Source: Frigoribacterium sp. Leaf263 | Lineage (GTDB): Bacteria > Actinomycetota > Actinomycetes > Actinomycetales > Microbacteriaceae | Direction: 5' to 3' | Length of the DNA stretch: 64,000 nucleotides | Assembly (NCBI RefSeq): GCF_001422285.1 | Contig: NZ_LMMO01000001.1 | Span: 74,292 to 138,291 of the forward strand | In this document: in pieces, positions 15,801-24,800 of the stretch | How positions within the stretch are numbered: position 1 is the first letter of the stretch | Layout: each line of letters opens with the position of its first letter | Program-made: the position numbers and the translations under genes | The notes under the pieces: model-generated | Told to the model about the DNA's origin: nothing | Database searches by the model: none | The model's input: the letters and a program-made list of their open reading frames with translations, nothing else

Positions 15801-17120
15801 TCAGCGGGCGAGGCGGGCGGTGAGCGCGTCGACCAGGTCGTGCTCGTCCGCCCCGACCAGGCGTCCGCCGTCGACGACGCGCCTCCCCGCCACGTAGACG
15901 TCCCGCGGTCGTCGCCCGGGCGACGCCCACAGCAGCCCGGCGACCGGGTCGGCGACGCCCGCGTCCGCCACGCCCGAGACGTCCCAGAGGCAGAGGTCGG
16001 CGGCGGCTCCCGGGCGCAGGTGCCCGAGCTCGGGTCGTCCGAGCCCCGCGGCCGAGCCGGCCGTCGCCATGCCCAGCACCGTCCGCGCGGGGACGGGAGG
16101 CCCCACGAGGGGTGCGACCTGCAGAGCCAGCCGGGCGTCCGCGAGCAGATGCCCGGCGTCGTTGCTCCCGCCGCCGCTCGTGCCGAGTCCGACGGGCACG
16201 CCGGCGGCCAGGAGCGCCGCGACGGGGGCGATGCCCCAGCCCATCGGCAGGTCGCAGCCCGGGGCGTGCGTCGCCGTCACCCCGGCGGCCGCGAGGCGGG
16301 CGATCTCGTCGGGCTCGACGGCGCAGAGGTGCGCGATCGTGACGTCGGGGGCGAGCCAGCCCCACTCGTCGAGCAGATCGAGCGGTCGCCGCCCGTAGCG
16401 CTCGAGGGCGATGACGACGTCGACCTGCTCGTTCGCCTGGGTGCGCCTCCGGAGTCCGTGTCGGGCGGCGACCTCGCCCAGCAGCTCGAAGGTCTCGCGG
16501 CCGTCGCTGTGCACGCCGGCCGGGCCGACGGCGATCTGCAGCATGCCGTCGTCGGACACGCCGCCGGGCGGGAGGGCCCCGGAGGCGCGGGTCAGCAGAC
16601 CCCGCACGATCGCGTCCGCGGAGGCCGCCGCCGTCTGCGGATCGTCGCGCGCCGAGCCGCGCACGAACACGAGTCGCCCTCCGAGCAGGGCTGCGGCGTC
16701 GGCGACGGCGCGCGCGATCGCCGCGGTGTCGGCCGCCGACACGGCGGGCACCGGCCAGTTGAGGTGGTGGTCGGCGACGGTCGTCACTCCGCTCAGCAGC
16801 CCCTCGGCCACGCCGACCGCTGCCGTCGCGGCGACGAGCGACGGGTCGATGCCCGCCGCGCCGTAGGCCCCCGCCATCGTCGGCAGCCAGTCGGACATGG
16901 GGACCCCGCGGGTGCCGGGCAGCGTGCGGAACCCGCTCTGCAGCAGGTGGTGATGCGCGTTGACGAGACCGGGGGTGATGACGCAGCCGCTCGCGTCGAG
17001 GGTCTCGGTGACCTCGCCCGACGACCCGTCGACGATCACCCCGCCCTCGACGAAGAGGCTGCCGGTGGTCTCGGTCGCCTCGTCGACGACGATGCGGGTG
17101 GCGCCGGTGATCTCGAGCAT
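15801..17120 (-). CDS. 8-oxoguanine-deaminase/atrazine-chlorohydrolase-like amidohydrolase
   Basis: Amidohydrolase of 439 residues in the TrzN/AtzA/8-oxoguanine deaminase branch. Motifs: NAHHHLLQSGFRTLPG (first metal histidines), DHHLN, IAHLCAVEPDE and GLGTSGGGSNDAGHLL, which replaces the VDGSASND of known 8-oxoguanine deaminases while keeping the metal-proximal SND. The family removes amino, chloro or methylthio groups from purine and triazine rings. It is convergent with the reductase gene, nine bases apart, and completes the island at its right edge. An internal copy of the dispersed 13-mer at 16581-16593 encodes part of LLTRASGAL. Substrate unknown; purine-like is my best guess. Confidence 0.82.
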   Translation of the reverse strand: MLEITGATRIVVDEATETTGSLFVEGGVIVDGSSGEVTETLDASGCVITPGLVNAHHHLLQSGFRTLPGTRGVPMSDWLPTMAGAYGAAGIDPSLVAATAAVGVAEGLLSGVTTVADHHLNWPVPAVSAADTAAIARAVADAAALLGGRLVFVRGSARDDPQTAAASADAIVRGLLTRASGALPPGGVSDDGMLQIAVGPAGVHSDGRETFELLGEVAARHGLRRRTQANEQVDVVIALERYGRRPLDLLDEWGWLAPDVTIAHLCAVEPDEIARLAAAGVTATHAPGCDLPMGWGIAPVAALLAAGVPVGLGTSGGGSNDAGHLLADARLALQVAPLVGPPVPARTVLGMATAGSAAGLGRPELGHLRPGAAADLCLWDVSGVADAGVADPVAGLLWASPGRRPRDVYVAGRRVVDGGRLVGADEHDLVDALTARLAR

Positions 17121-17232
17121 GGGGCGTGTCTAGCAGCGACGTGTGTCGCGGACGTTACCGGCGCCTCCTCGGCTCGTCACGGAGGTCGTCGGCTGCGGAC
17201 GGGGATCCCAGCCGGCCCTCGGAACCGAGGTT

Positions 17233-17238
17233 TACACT
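17233..17238 (+). promoter_or_regulatory. Putative -10 of a leaderless mRNA
   Basis: TACACT ends seven bases before the ATG of the glutaredoxin-like gene, so transcription would start at or next to the start codon. There is no ribosome-binding site. No clear -35 is visible. Confidence 0.4.
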
Positions 17239-17245
17239 CGCGGAC

Positions 17246-17491
17246 ATGTCTGACAGCGCTCCCGACCGCATCCTCATGTTCGGCGCCGAATGGTGCCGGG
17301 ACTGCCGTCGGTCGAAGGCGCTGCTCGACTCCCGCGGGGTCGAGTACGACTACGTCGACCTCGAGGCCGTCGCCGACGGCGCCGACCGCGCCTACGCGGT
17401 CAGCGGTCGCACGAACATCCCCGTCGTCGTGTTCCCCGACGGCACGCACCTCGTCGAGCCGACCGATCCGGAGCTCGCGGCGCGGCTCTGA
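17246..17491 (+). CDS. Glutaredoxin-like protein, mycoredoxin type
   Basis: Small cytoplasmic thiol-disulfide oxidoreductase of 81 residues. The active site is WCRDC with cysteines at residues 17 and 20, followed by the thioredoxin-fold cis-proline in NIPVVVFPDG. Mycoredoxins of actinobacteria reduce mycothiol-mixed disulfides; the size and the absence of a WSGFRP tail separate it from NrdH, which is encoded at 40300. The start ATG at 17246 gives the exact family length. It is probably transcribed as a leaderless mRNA. Confidence 0.85.
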   Translation: MSDSAPDRILMFGAEWCRDCRRSKALLDSRGVEYDYVDLEAVADGADRAYAVSGRTNIPVVVFPDGTHLVEPTDPELAARL

Positions 17492-17584
17492 CCGGTCCTC
17501 CCCAGGCCGCGCGACCTCGTGCGGCGCCCCCATCTCCGTCTGACGGCGGTGGTCCCGGTCCGCGCCGTCCGCCAGGCTGATCGC

Positions 17585-18862
17585 GTGAGCACGAATCCTC
17601 CTCCACCGCCCGTCTCCGGTGCCGCGAGCCCGGCCGGTCTCCCGCCCCTCCCCGTCGCGCCGCACCCGACCGAGGCGGCCCCGCCGCCCACCGCCTGCAG
17701 CGGCCCGATCGCGGCGTCCGAGCGCTTCATCGCCCCCGATCTGCTGCGGGGCGTCGCTCTGCTCGGCATCGCCCTGGCCAACGCGGTCTACTACATCGGT
17801 GGTCGGGTGATCGGGCCCCTGGGTCGCCCGGTCGACGGCTCGGCCGGCGACCACGTGGCCGACGTCATCGTCGGCACCTTCGTCGACAACCGGGCCTTCC
17901 CGCTCTTCACGCTGCTCTTCGCCTACGGTTTCACCGTGCTCGTCCGGCGTCAGGCCGAACGCGGCGTCGATCGCCGTCGGGCCCGCTCGCTCCTGCTGCG
18001 ACGCAGCCTCTGGCTGCTCGTCTTCGGCGCCCTCCACGTCGTGCTGCTCTTCGAGGGCGACATCCTGTTCAGCTACGGGGCCCTCGGTCTCGTGCTCGCG
18101 GCGATGTTCGCGGCGAGCGACAGGGTGTTCCGGGTCGTCGGCTGGTCGACGCTCGCGATCTTCGCGCTCGCCTCGGGCGCCGACGGCGTCGGCGGGGGAG
18201 CGGGCGATCTCTCGTGGCTCCCCTTCGATCAGACGACGCTGCTCGGCGACCTCCTCTGGCGGGTGCTGGCGCTCGTCGCCCTCGTCTTCAGCGCGCCGCT
18301 GACGGTCGCCATGCTGCTGCCGATCGCCGCGCTCGGCACGCTCCTCGGGCGTCGCCGGGTGCTCGAGCACCCCGAGCAGCACGTTTTCCTGCTCCGCCGC
18401 CTCGCCCTCATCGGGTTCCCGATCAGCATCCTCGGCGCGCTGCCCCTCGTGCTCGCCTCGATCGGCGTCGGGGAGCCCGGCCCGGTCGCCCTCTACGCCC
18501 TCGGCGTCCTGCACGGGACGACCGGCGTCGCGGGGGCCCTGGCGCTCGTCGGCCTCGTCGGCTGGTGGGCCGCCGGCCGGGCCGAACGCGTCTCGGCGGG
18601 CGCCCGGCCCGGTGCCGTGCTGTCGGCGCTCCTGGCGGTCGGCCGCCGGTCGCTGACCTGCTACCTGCTGCAGTCGGTGCTCTTCGTCGTGCTCCTGAAG
18701 CCGTGGGCGCTGGGTCTCGGCGTCGGGGCGGGCACGCTGCGGGTGGCGCTGATCGCCGTCGGCGTGTGGCTGGTCACGGTGCTCGTCGCGGTCGTCCTCG
18801 AGCGCACGGCGACGCCGGGGCCGGCCGAGCGCCTCCTCCGCCGCCTGAGCTACGGCCGCTGA
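17585..18862 (+). CDS. DUF418 (YeiB-like) membrane protein
   Basis: Integral membrane protein of 425 residues. A proline- and alanine-rich cytoplasmic N-terminus of about 45 residues is followed by RFIAPDLLRGVALLGIALAN, the hallmark of the DUF418/acyltransferase-like YeiB group, then NRAFPLFTLLFAYGF and about ten predicted helices. The role of the family is unknown. The GTG at 17585 lies six bases after a CAGGCT hexamer that could be a -10 for a leaderless transcript. It stands alone between the glutaredoxin-like and WcbI-like genes, all on the same strand. Confidence 0.82.
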   Translation: MSTNPPPPPVSGAASPAGLPPLPVAPHPTEAAPPPTACSGPIAASERFIAPDLLRGVALLGIALANAVYYIGGRVIGPLGRPVDGSAGDHVADVIVGTFVDNRAFPLFTLLFAYGFTVLVRRQAERGVDRRRARSLLLRRSLWLLVFGALHVVLLFEGDILFSYGALGLVLAAMFAASDRVFRVVGWSTLAIFALASGADGVGGGAGDLSWLPFDQTTLLGDLLWRVLALVALVFSAPLTVAMLLPIAALGTLLGRRRVLEHPEQHVFLLRRLALIGFPISILGALPLVLASIGVGEPGPVALYALGVLHGTTGVAGALALVGLVGWWAAGRAERVSAGARPGAVLSALLAVGRRSLTCYLLQSVLFVVLLKPWALGLGVGAGTLRVALIAVGVWLVTVLVAVVLERTATPGPAERLLRRLSYGR

Positions 18863-18902
18863 GCGCCGGGTGGCCGAGGGCCGGGTGGGCCATGCTGGGG
18901 TC

Positions 18903-19874
18903 GTGACCGACTCCTCCTCACCCTCCGCCGCGCCTCCTGCGCCTCCGATCGACGCGGACGCCCGCGCCCATCACTACGGGGTCTTCTACTCCCTGGCCGA
19001 GGGGCCGTCCGACGACGTCGCGATCGTCGTCGGCAACTGCCAGGCCGAGAGCCTGCGGCAGATGCTCGAGGGGCCGGGGCTCGCGACGGTGCGCATCCCC
19101 GCGGTGCACGAGCTGACCGCCGCCGACCTCCCGTACCTGCAGCACTGGGTGTCCCGGGCGTCGGTCCTCGTGTCGCAGCCCGTGCGCGACGACTACCACG
19201 GTCTGCCCCTCGGCACGGCTCAGCTCGCGGCGGTGCTGCCGGCCGGGGCCCGACTGCTGCGGGTGCCCGTGGTGCGCGTCGCCGGGCTGTATCCGACGCA
19301 TGCGATCGTGCGTCCGCCGAGCGACACCTCGCTCGTGCCGCCTCTCGTCGAGTACCACGACCTGCGCGTGCTGGTCGAGGCCGCCATCCGTCGCGAAGGA
19401 GGCGCGGTGCCCGTCACCGGCGTCGCCGGCCGACTCGACGCCCTCGCCGTCCGCACCGTCGCCTCCGAGTCCCTCGCTCAGCTGCGCGCCCGCGAGGCCG
19501 CGAACGCGACCATCGTGCTGTCCGACCTCTTCGAGCAGCCGTCGTTCGAGCAGATGCGGACGCTGAACCACCCCGGCAACCCCGTCTGGAGCACCGCCGC
19601 GTCACGGGTGCGCGAGGCGCTGGGCCTGCCCGATCACGTCGTGGACCCGGGTCGTCCGCTGCTCGACCGGGTGCACGCGCCCCGGCTGGCTGCCGTCATC
19701 GAGACCTTCGGCCTCGCCGACGAGCCGACCGAGCACTGGATCGTCGACGGAGCCGTCGTGCCGACCGACGAGGTGCGCGCCGCCCACCTGGCCTGGTACG
19801 CCGAGCACCCCGACGCCGTCGACGCCGGGCTCGCCCGCCACAGCCCGGCGCTCGCCGCCCTCGACCTCCGCTGA
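18903..19874 (+). CDS. WcbI-like putative acyl/polysaccharide transferase
   Basis: Protein of 323 residues with no signal peptide. VVGNCQAESLRQML near residue 45 matches the GNCQ signature of WcbI-type proteins implicated in capsule biosynthesis and thought to be SGNH-like acyltransferases. The remainder is conserved-looking but without further motifs I can name. The GTG at 18903 is six bases after CATGCT, so a leaderless mRNA is possible. No other polysaccharide genes lie nearby, so the physiological role is open. Confidence 0.65.
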   Translation: MTDSSSPSAAPPAPPIDADARAHHYGVFYSLAEGPSDDVAIVVGNCQAESLRQMLEGPGLATVRIPAVHELTAADLPYLQHWVSRASVLVSQPVRDDYHGLPLGTAQLAAVLPAGARLLRVPVVRVAGLYPTHAIVRPPSDTSLVPPLVEYHDLRVLVEAAIRREGGAVPVTGVAGRLDALAVRTVASESLAQLRAREAANATIVLSDLFEQPSFEQMRTLNHPGNPVWSTAASRVREALGLPDHVVDPGRPLLDRVHAPRLAAVIETFGLADEPTEHWIVDGAVVPTDEVRAAHLAWYAEHPDAVDAGLARHSPALAALDLR

Positions 19875-19905
19875 CCCCGCCCGCCCCGCCCGGGGGTGAG
19901 GGCGA

Positions 19906-20874
19906 TCAGGCGCGGCGGCGACCCTCCGCGACGATCGTGCCGACCGCCTCCTCGATGTGGGGATGCTCGAAGGCGTAGCCGCCGTCGACCAGGCGCCGCG
20001 GTTCGATCCAGCGGCTCTTGAGCACGAGCTCGCTCTCGGTGCGGAAGACCGCCATGCCGATCTCGAGCATCCAGCGGAACGCGGGCAGACCGAACGGCAT
20101 GCCGACCGCGCGTCGTGCGACGCCCATCATCGTCCGGTTGTCGACGGGGTTCGGCGACGCGATGTTGACGACGCCCTCGATCTCGTCGTGATCGCGCAGC
20201 CACATCAGCGAGCCGATCATGTCGTCGATGTGGATCCAGCTGAACTTCTGGCGTCCGCCGGGGGTGGCGCGGCGGTGGTAGGTGCCCGCCCACAGGCGCG
20301 CGCGGGTGGCGGGCCACCGCCCGTCGAGCTGGGGGCCTCCGAGGCCGGCGCGGGCGAGGTTGAGCAGCGGCGCGAGGGCGCCGGCGTCGCCGAGCACGAT
20401 CGCGATGCGCAGGGCGACCCGGCGCGTGTGCGGCAGGTCGGGGGCGAACAGCGCGTCCTCCCAGGCGGTGGCGACGTCGACCGAGAAGCCCGAGCCGATC
20501 TCGCCGTCGGCCTCCGACTGGGGTCGGTCGTCGGCGTGACGGTAGATCGTCGAGGTCGACGAGTTGAGCCAGAGCCGAGGAGGCGCGGCGCAGGCGGCGA
20601 TGGCCTCGCCCAGTTCGCGCGTGGTGGCCACCCGCGACCGCACGATCTCGGCGCGGTTCGCCGGCGAGTACCGGCAGTTGACGCTCTTGCCGGCGAGGTT
20701 CACCACCAGGTCGGCGCCGTCGAGCAGAGCGGTGATCGCGGCGGTGTCGCCCCAGCGGGCGTCGGGGCCGTGGCGTCCGATCAGGCTGACCCGGGCGCCC
20801 TCGGCGCGGAAGGCGTCGGCGAGATGGCGACCGATGAACCCCGAGGCGCCGGCGAGGACGACGTGCTGAGTCAC
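19906..20874 (-). CDS. TIGR01777-family NAD(P)-binding epimerase (DUF1731)
   Basis: Atypical short-chain-type epimerase of 322 residues. The N-terminal nucleotide-binding motif GASGFIGRHL, the NLAGKSVNCRY stretch and the C-terminal DUF1731 region (MPFGLPAFRWMLEIGMAVFRTESELVLKSR) identify the family, related to YfcH. It is cytoplasmic; no substrate is established. It is transcribed leftward, directly after the YegP-like gene with a seven-base gap, suggesting co-transcription from upstream of 21088. GTG start. Confidence 0.85.
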   Translation of the reverse strand: MTQHVVLAGASGFIGRHLADAFRAEGARVSLIGRHGPDARWGDTAAITALLDGADLVVNLAGKSVNCRYSPANRAEIVRSRVATTRELGEAIAACAAPPRLWLNSSTSTIYRHADDRPQSEADGEIGSGFSVDVATAWEDALFAPDLPHTRRVALRIAIVLGDAGALAPLLNLARAGLGGPQLDGRWPATRARLWAGTYHRRATPGGRQKFSWIHIDDMIGSLMWLRDHDEIEGVVNIASPNPVDNRTMMGVARRAVGMPFGLPAFRWMLEIGMAVFRTESELVLKSRWIEPRRLVDGGYAFEHPHIEEAVGTIVAEGRRRA

Positions 20875-20881
20875 CGGACGC

Positions 20882-21088
20882 CTAGTCGGCGTGGGTCGGA
20901 GCAGGCGACGTCGTGCGGTCGTCGACGATGGCGTCGGTCGCGAGTTCGCGGAGGGAGTCGATGCCGTTCATCGCCGCCCCCTTCTGGCCGTAGGCCTCGG
21001 ACGTCGCGACGACCTCGCCGGCGGCCGTGGTCAACGCGAAACGGAACATGCCGTCGGCGTCGTGCGTGACGATGAATCTTCCAGCCAT
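20882..21088 (-). CDS. DUF1508 (YegP-like) small protein
   Basis: Protein of 68 residues, a single YegP domain: GRFIVTHDADGMFRFALTTAAGEVVATSEAYGQKGAAMNGIDSL. The family is small, soluble, of unknown function and often duplicated within one protein; here there is one repeat. The ATG is preceded by AGGAGCTCC. It heads a two-gene unit with the epimerase. Confidence rests on the recognisable LTxxxGEVxxxSExYxxKxxA core. Confidence 0.82.
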   Translation of the reverse strand: MAGRFIVTHDADGMFRFALTTAAGEVVATSEAYGQKGAAMNGIDSLRELATDAIVDDRTTSPAPTHAD

Positions 21089-21178
21089 GGGAGCTCCTGA
21101 ATGAGAGTGCGCGACGCGCTGTCGGTGGTCACACCCTACGACGCGCTCCTCGGCTGCGACCGGGCCCGTCGAGCCGCC

Positions 21179-21207
21179 TTGACATCTGGCATGTCACATT
21201 GCAGACT
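21179..21207 (+). promoter_or_regulatory. Promoter-like element with a TGACAT/ATGTCA dyad
   Basis: TTGACA (21179-21184) and CAGACT (21202-21207) are separated by 17 bases. A perfect inverted repeat TGACAT-N5-ATGTCA occupies 21180-21196. It faces no clear plus-strand gene but lies in the 227-base gap upstream of the YegP-like gene, so it may act as an operator for leftward transcription instead. CATGTCACAT (21190-21199) recurs at 21809-21818. Confidence 0.35.
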
Positions 21208-21315
21208 GAACCGGCCGCGATGCGGCCATCGGCTCCGATCCCCCCGTCGAGCCGGTGGCCGCGTCGTCGGTTCCGGGGGCGTCTCGGGGTTCGACCCGCG
21301 CCTCCTGCCCCCCGG

Positions 21316-21714
21316 TCAGTCGACCAGGACGACGGCCATGGCGGACTTCAGGGCCTCGCGATCGCGACGCAGCCGCGTGACCTCGGCCTCGAGTTCGGCG
21401 ATGCGGTCCGCGGTCGAGGCGTCGAGCGAGCCTGGACGCCGTGCCGGTGGGGGTCCGGCCAGGGTTGTCGACGGGCCCGTCTCGTCGGACGACGAGCCCG
21501 AGCCCGAGTTCGATTCCGGCGTCGCGACGGTCTCGGGGTTCTGGGCGCGCTCGTGGGCGCGGAGCCAGGCCCGCAGCGACTGCTCGCCGACGGCGAACTC
21601 CACCGCGGTCTCGCGGATGATGGCGCGGTTGCCCGGCTCGGACTCGCGTCGTTGCAGGACCCGAGCGAGCGACTGCTCTCGGACGGCGGTGCTGTACTTC
21701 TGCTCGAAAGGCAA
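21316..21714 (-). CDS. Putative HTH/coiled-coil DNA-binding protein (transposase-OrfA-like)
   Basis: Protein of about 132 residues from TTG 21714, which has GGGAG upstream; an ATG at 21774 would add 20 basic residues. A helix-turn-helix-like stretch (EFAVGEQSLRAWLRAH) is followed by a disordered Ser/Pro/Thr linker and a C-terminal coiled coil (RIAELEAEVTRLRRDREALKSA). The arrangement resembles the OrfA half of IS3-type transposases, but there is no OrfB or DDE domain and no terminal inverted repeat, so it looks like a domesticated or chromosomal DNA-binding protein. TGTCA/TGACA dyads flank it on both sides and may be its binding sites (inference). Confidence 0.6.
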   Translation of the reverse strand: MPFEQKYSTAVREQSLARVLQRRESEPGNRAIIRETAVEFAVGEQSLRAWLRAHERAQNPETVATPESNSGSGSSSDETGPSTTLAGPPPARRPGSLDASTADRIAELEAEVTRLRRDREALKSAMAVVLVD

Positions 21715-21810
21715 GGTGGTCTCCCGTGATCGATGCGGCCGACGTGCCCTTTGGCAATCGACCGTGATGACCATAACGCAGTCGTGTGGGCCGACATGCC
21801 ATCATCGTCA

Positions 21811-21822
21811 TGTCACATGACA
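21811..21822. promoter_or_regulatory. TGTCA-N2-TGACA dyad operator candidate
   Basis: A perfect inverted repeat between the leftward HTH/coiled-coil gene and the rightward helicase-like gene. It shares its half-site with the dyad at 21180-21196 on the other side of the HTH gene. Confidence 0.4.
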
Positions 21823-21895
21823 GGACCGCAGATGGTCGTACTGCTGCCCGGACGTCCGCCCGTCCTCCCCACTATCTCGGGCTCGACGCCTTAAG

Positions 21896-24800
21896 GTGGC
21901 TGGTGTGTGGCGCGCCGACAGACAGCATGACGACGACGACGACGGAACCCGTTCCGAGGTCGTCCCGACGAGCGCGCCCGGTGGCGCGCACTCCCCGCAC
22001 ACCGTGAGCCTCGGTGATCCAGGGCTCTCGGTCGGCAACGCGGCCGAGCCCGTCTGGGCGGTCTGGCGTCAGCAGCTGGGCGAGATCGGCGGACGATCGA
22101 CCCTGCTGCACTTCGGCGACGAGCAGCGCGCCCGCATCGAGCTGAGCACGACCCACCCGGGCGGTCTCGCGCAGTTCATCACCGGCAAGACGACCCTCCT
22201 GTCGAGCCTGATCCGCGACGACCTCGCGCTGCGCACCGCGCGGCTGGCGGCCGGCGAGATCGCGGCCAAGGGTCTCGAGCTGGCCACCGTCCGCGGCATC
22301 GACGCCGTGCACCTGGCGATCGGCGTCGCCGCCTGGTCGCACGCGGGCCACGACTACCGCGCCCCGGTGCTGCTCCGTCCGCTCGCGATCCGCCGGCACG
22401 GGCGCGACTTCGAGGTGAAGCTGCTCGGCAGGCCGTTCCTCAACCCGGCTCTCGTCGACGCGCTCCACGAGCAGTTCGACATCGCGCTCGACGCCGAGTC
22501 GTTCGTCGCCCTGGCCAGCCGCGAGGGGTCGTTCACGCCGAACCCGGTCATCGACCGGCTGCGCGGTCTGACGGCGCACCTCGAGTGGTTCACCGTCCAG
22601 CCCCGACTGATCGTCTCGACCTTCGCCGAGGTCGGCACCGAGATGGCGCTCGACACCCGCGAGCTCGGGCACCCGGTCCTCGACGCCCTGACCGGGAACG
22701 CCATGGCGCTCCGCCAGGTGGCCGAAGGGCATCGCTCCGCCTCGGCGACCCCGCAGGACGAGCGGAGCCCCGAGACCGACACCCTGCTGCTCGATGCCGA
22801 CCCCGAGCAGGAGAACGTGGTCGCGCAGATCGCCGCCGGCAACTCGGTGGTCGTCAAGACCCTGCCCGGCACGGGCGGCACGCAGACCATCGTCAACGCG
22901 ATCGGTCGTCTCGTGTCGCAGAACAAGCGCGTGCTCGTGGTCAGCGCCCGACGCGCGACCCTGAGCGGCATCGGCGACCGCCTCACCGAGGTCGGTCTGC
23001 CCGGCGTCGCCGTGGCGCCGAAGACGCTGCGACGCGACGTCGTGCGGGCCATCGGCCGCAACGAGAAGGCGACCCGTCCTCAGATGGGCGAGGTCGACGA
23101 CGCCCTGGTGCGTCTGCGCAAGGTGCTCGTCGACTACCGGGGCGCCCTCAGCAAGCGGGACCCGCGCCTCGAGGTCTCCGTGCTCGACTGCCTGACCGAG
23201 CTCTCGCGTCTCGCCCTGCTGCCCGCGCCTCCGGCCACGACCGCGCGACTCAGCCGCCGCAGCATCGAGGCGATGGTCGACGGCCGCTCACGGGTCGCCG
23301 AGACGATGGTCAACGCGGCGAACCTCGGCGAGTTCCGCTACGGCCCGGGCGACTCGCCCTGGTACGGCTCGCAGTTCACGGACTCGTTCGGCGCCGGCGA
23401 CGCTCATCAGCTCGCCAAGAACCTGCACCATCGCGACCTGCCCCGCCTGCTCGAGCGCGCCGGCGACGTCATCGGCAAGACCCGGATGCGACCGTTCGAA
23501 TCGATCGCCGAGCTGGGCGTCTACCTGCGCCTCCTGACCGAGATCCGCGACACCCTCGACAAGTTCCTGCCGGTGGTCTTCGACCGGTCGGTCGCCGAGC
23601 TCGTGGCGGCGACGGCGCCGAAGCGCGAGGCCCCCGACATGTCGAGCGCGAACCGGCGTCGGTTGAAGAAGCTCGCTCGCGAGTACGTCCGCCCCGGGGT
23701 CCACATCGCCGACCTGCACGGCGCTCTGCAGCGCATCCAGCAGCAGCGGTACGAGTGGCAGCGTTTCGTCGCCGCGGGCACGCCCCCCGAGGTGCCCACC
23801 GGCATCGCCGACACCCACGTGCTGCACCAGCAGGTCTCCCACGACCTCGAACGCCTCGACCGCCCGCTCGGTCTCACCGGCGACGAGGGGCTCACCGAGA
23901 TCGGCGTCGTCGAGCTGCAGCAGCGGCTCGACGCCCTGGCGGCCGAGAGCGACGTCCTGCAGAACCTGCAGGAGCGCACCGAGCTGATGACGACCCTCCG
24001 CGACCTCGAGCTGACCCCTCTCCTGACCGATCTCGCGAACCGGCACGTGCCCGAGCAGCAGGTCGCCGCCGAGCTCGAGCTCGCCTGGTGGCGGTCCGCG
24101 CTCGAGTCGCTGCTCGAGGCCGACCGCGCCCTGCTCGGGGCGAACATCGCCATGCTCGACCGTCTCGAGGCCGACTTCCGGCTCGTCGACGAGGCGCACG
24201 CCGCCGGCAGCGCCCAGCTGCTCGGCTGGCTGCTCGCCGAGAACTGGACGATCGGTCTGGTCGACTGGCCCGACGAGGCCGCCGCCCTCAAGCGCCTCCT
24301 GCGCCAGGAGCACGTGACCGCGCGCCTCCTGCACGACGCCGCCCCGCACCTCTCGCGGTCCATCGCCCCGGTCTGGCTGGCCTCGCCCTACGAGGTGCAC
24401 ACCATCGCCGACACGGTGCCGTTCGACACGGTCATCCTCGTGGACGCGGGCGCCACGACCATCGCCGAGAACGTCGGCGCGATCCGTCGCGGCAAGCAGA
24501 CCGTGGCCTTCGGAGACCCGGTCACGCAGACGCCCTCGGAGTTCGACATCGCGGTCACGCCGGGCAAGCGCCCGCCGTCGCACGACGACGCGACCCTCGA
24601 GGCCCTGCACGCCGACAGCGCCCTGGCGCGTCTGTCGACCCTGCTGCCGACGCTCTCGCTGACCCGCAGCTACCGGGCCGGCGGCGAGGACCTCGCCGAG
24701 CTGGTCAACCGCCGCTTCTACGGCGGGCGCATCGAGTCGCTGCCCTGGGCGGGGAGCTTCCTCGGTCACGGCAGCATCGCGCTCGACTACGTCTCGGGCG

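Noticed and set aside
4502-17120. A complete standard purine-to-allantoate degradation cluster
   Set aside because: Apart from allantoinase none of the usual genes (xanthine dehydrogenase, urate oxidase, HIU hydrolase, OHCU decarboxylase, allantoate amidohydrolase) is present.
21190-21818. An insertion sequence around the HTH/coiled-coil gene
   Set aside because: No DDE transposase, no terminal inverted repeats of normal length, and the repeated CATGTCACAT lies within dyads that may be operators. Kept as a finding, not called a mobile element.
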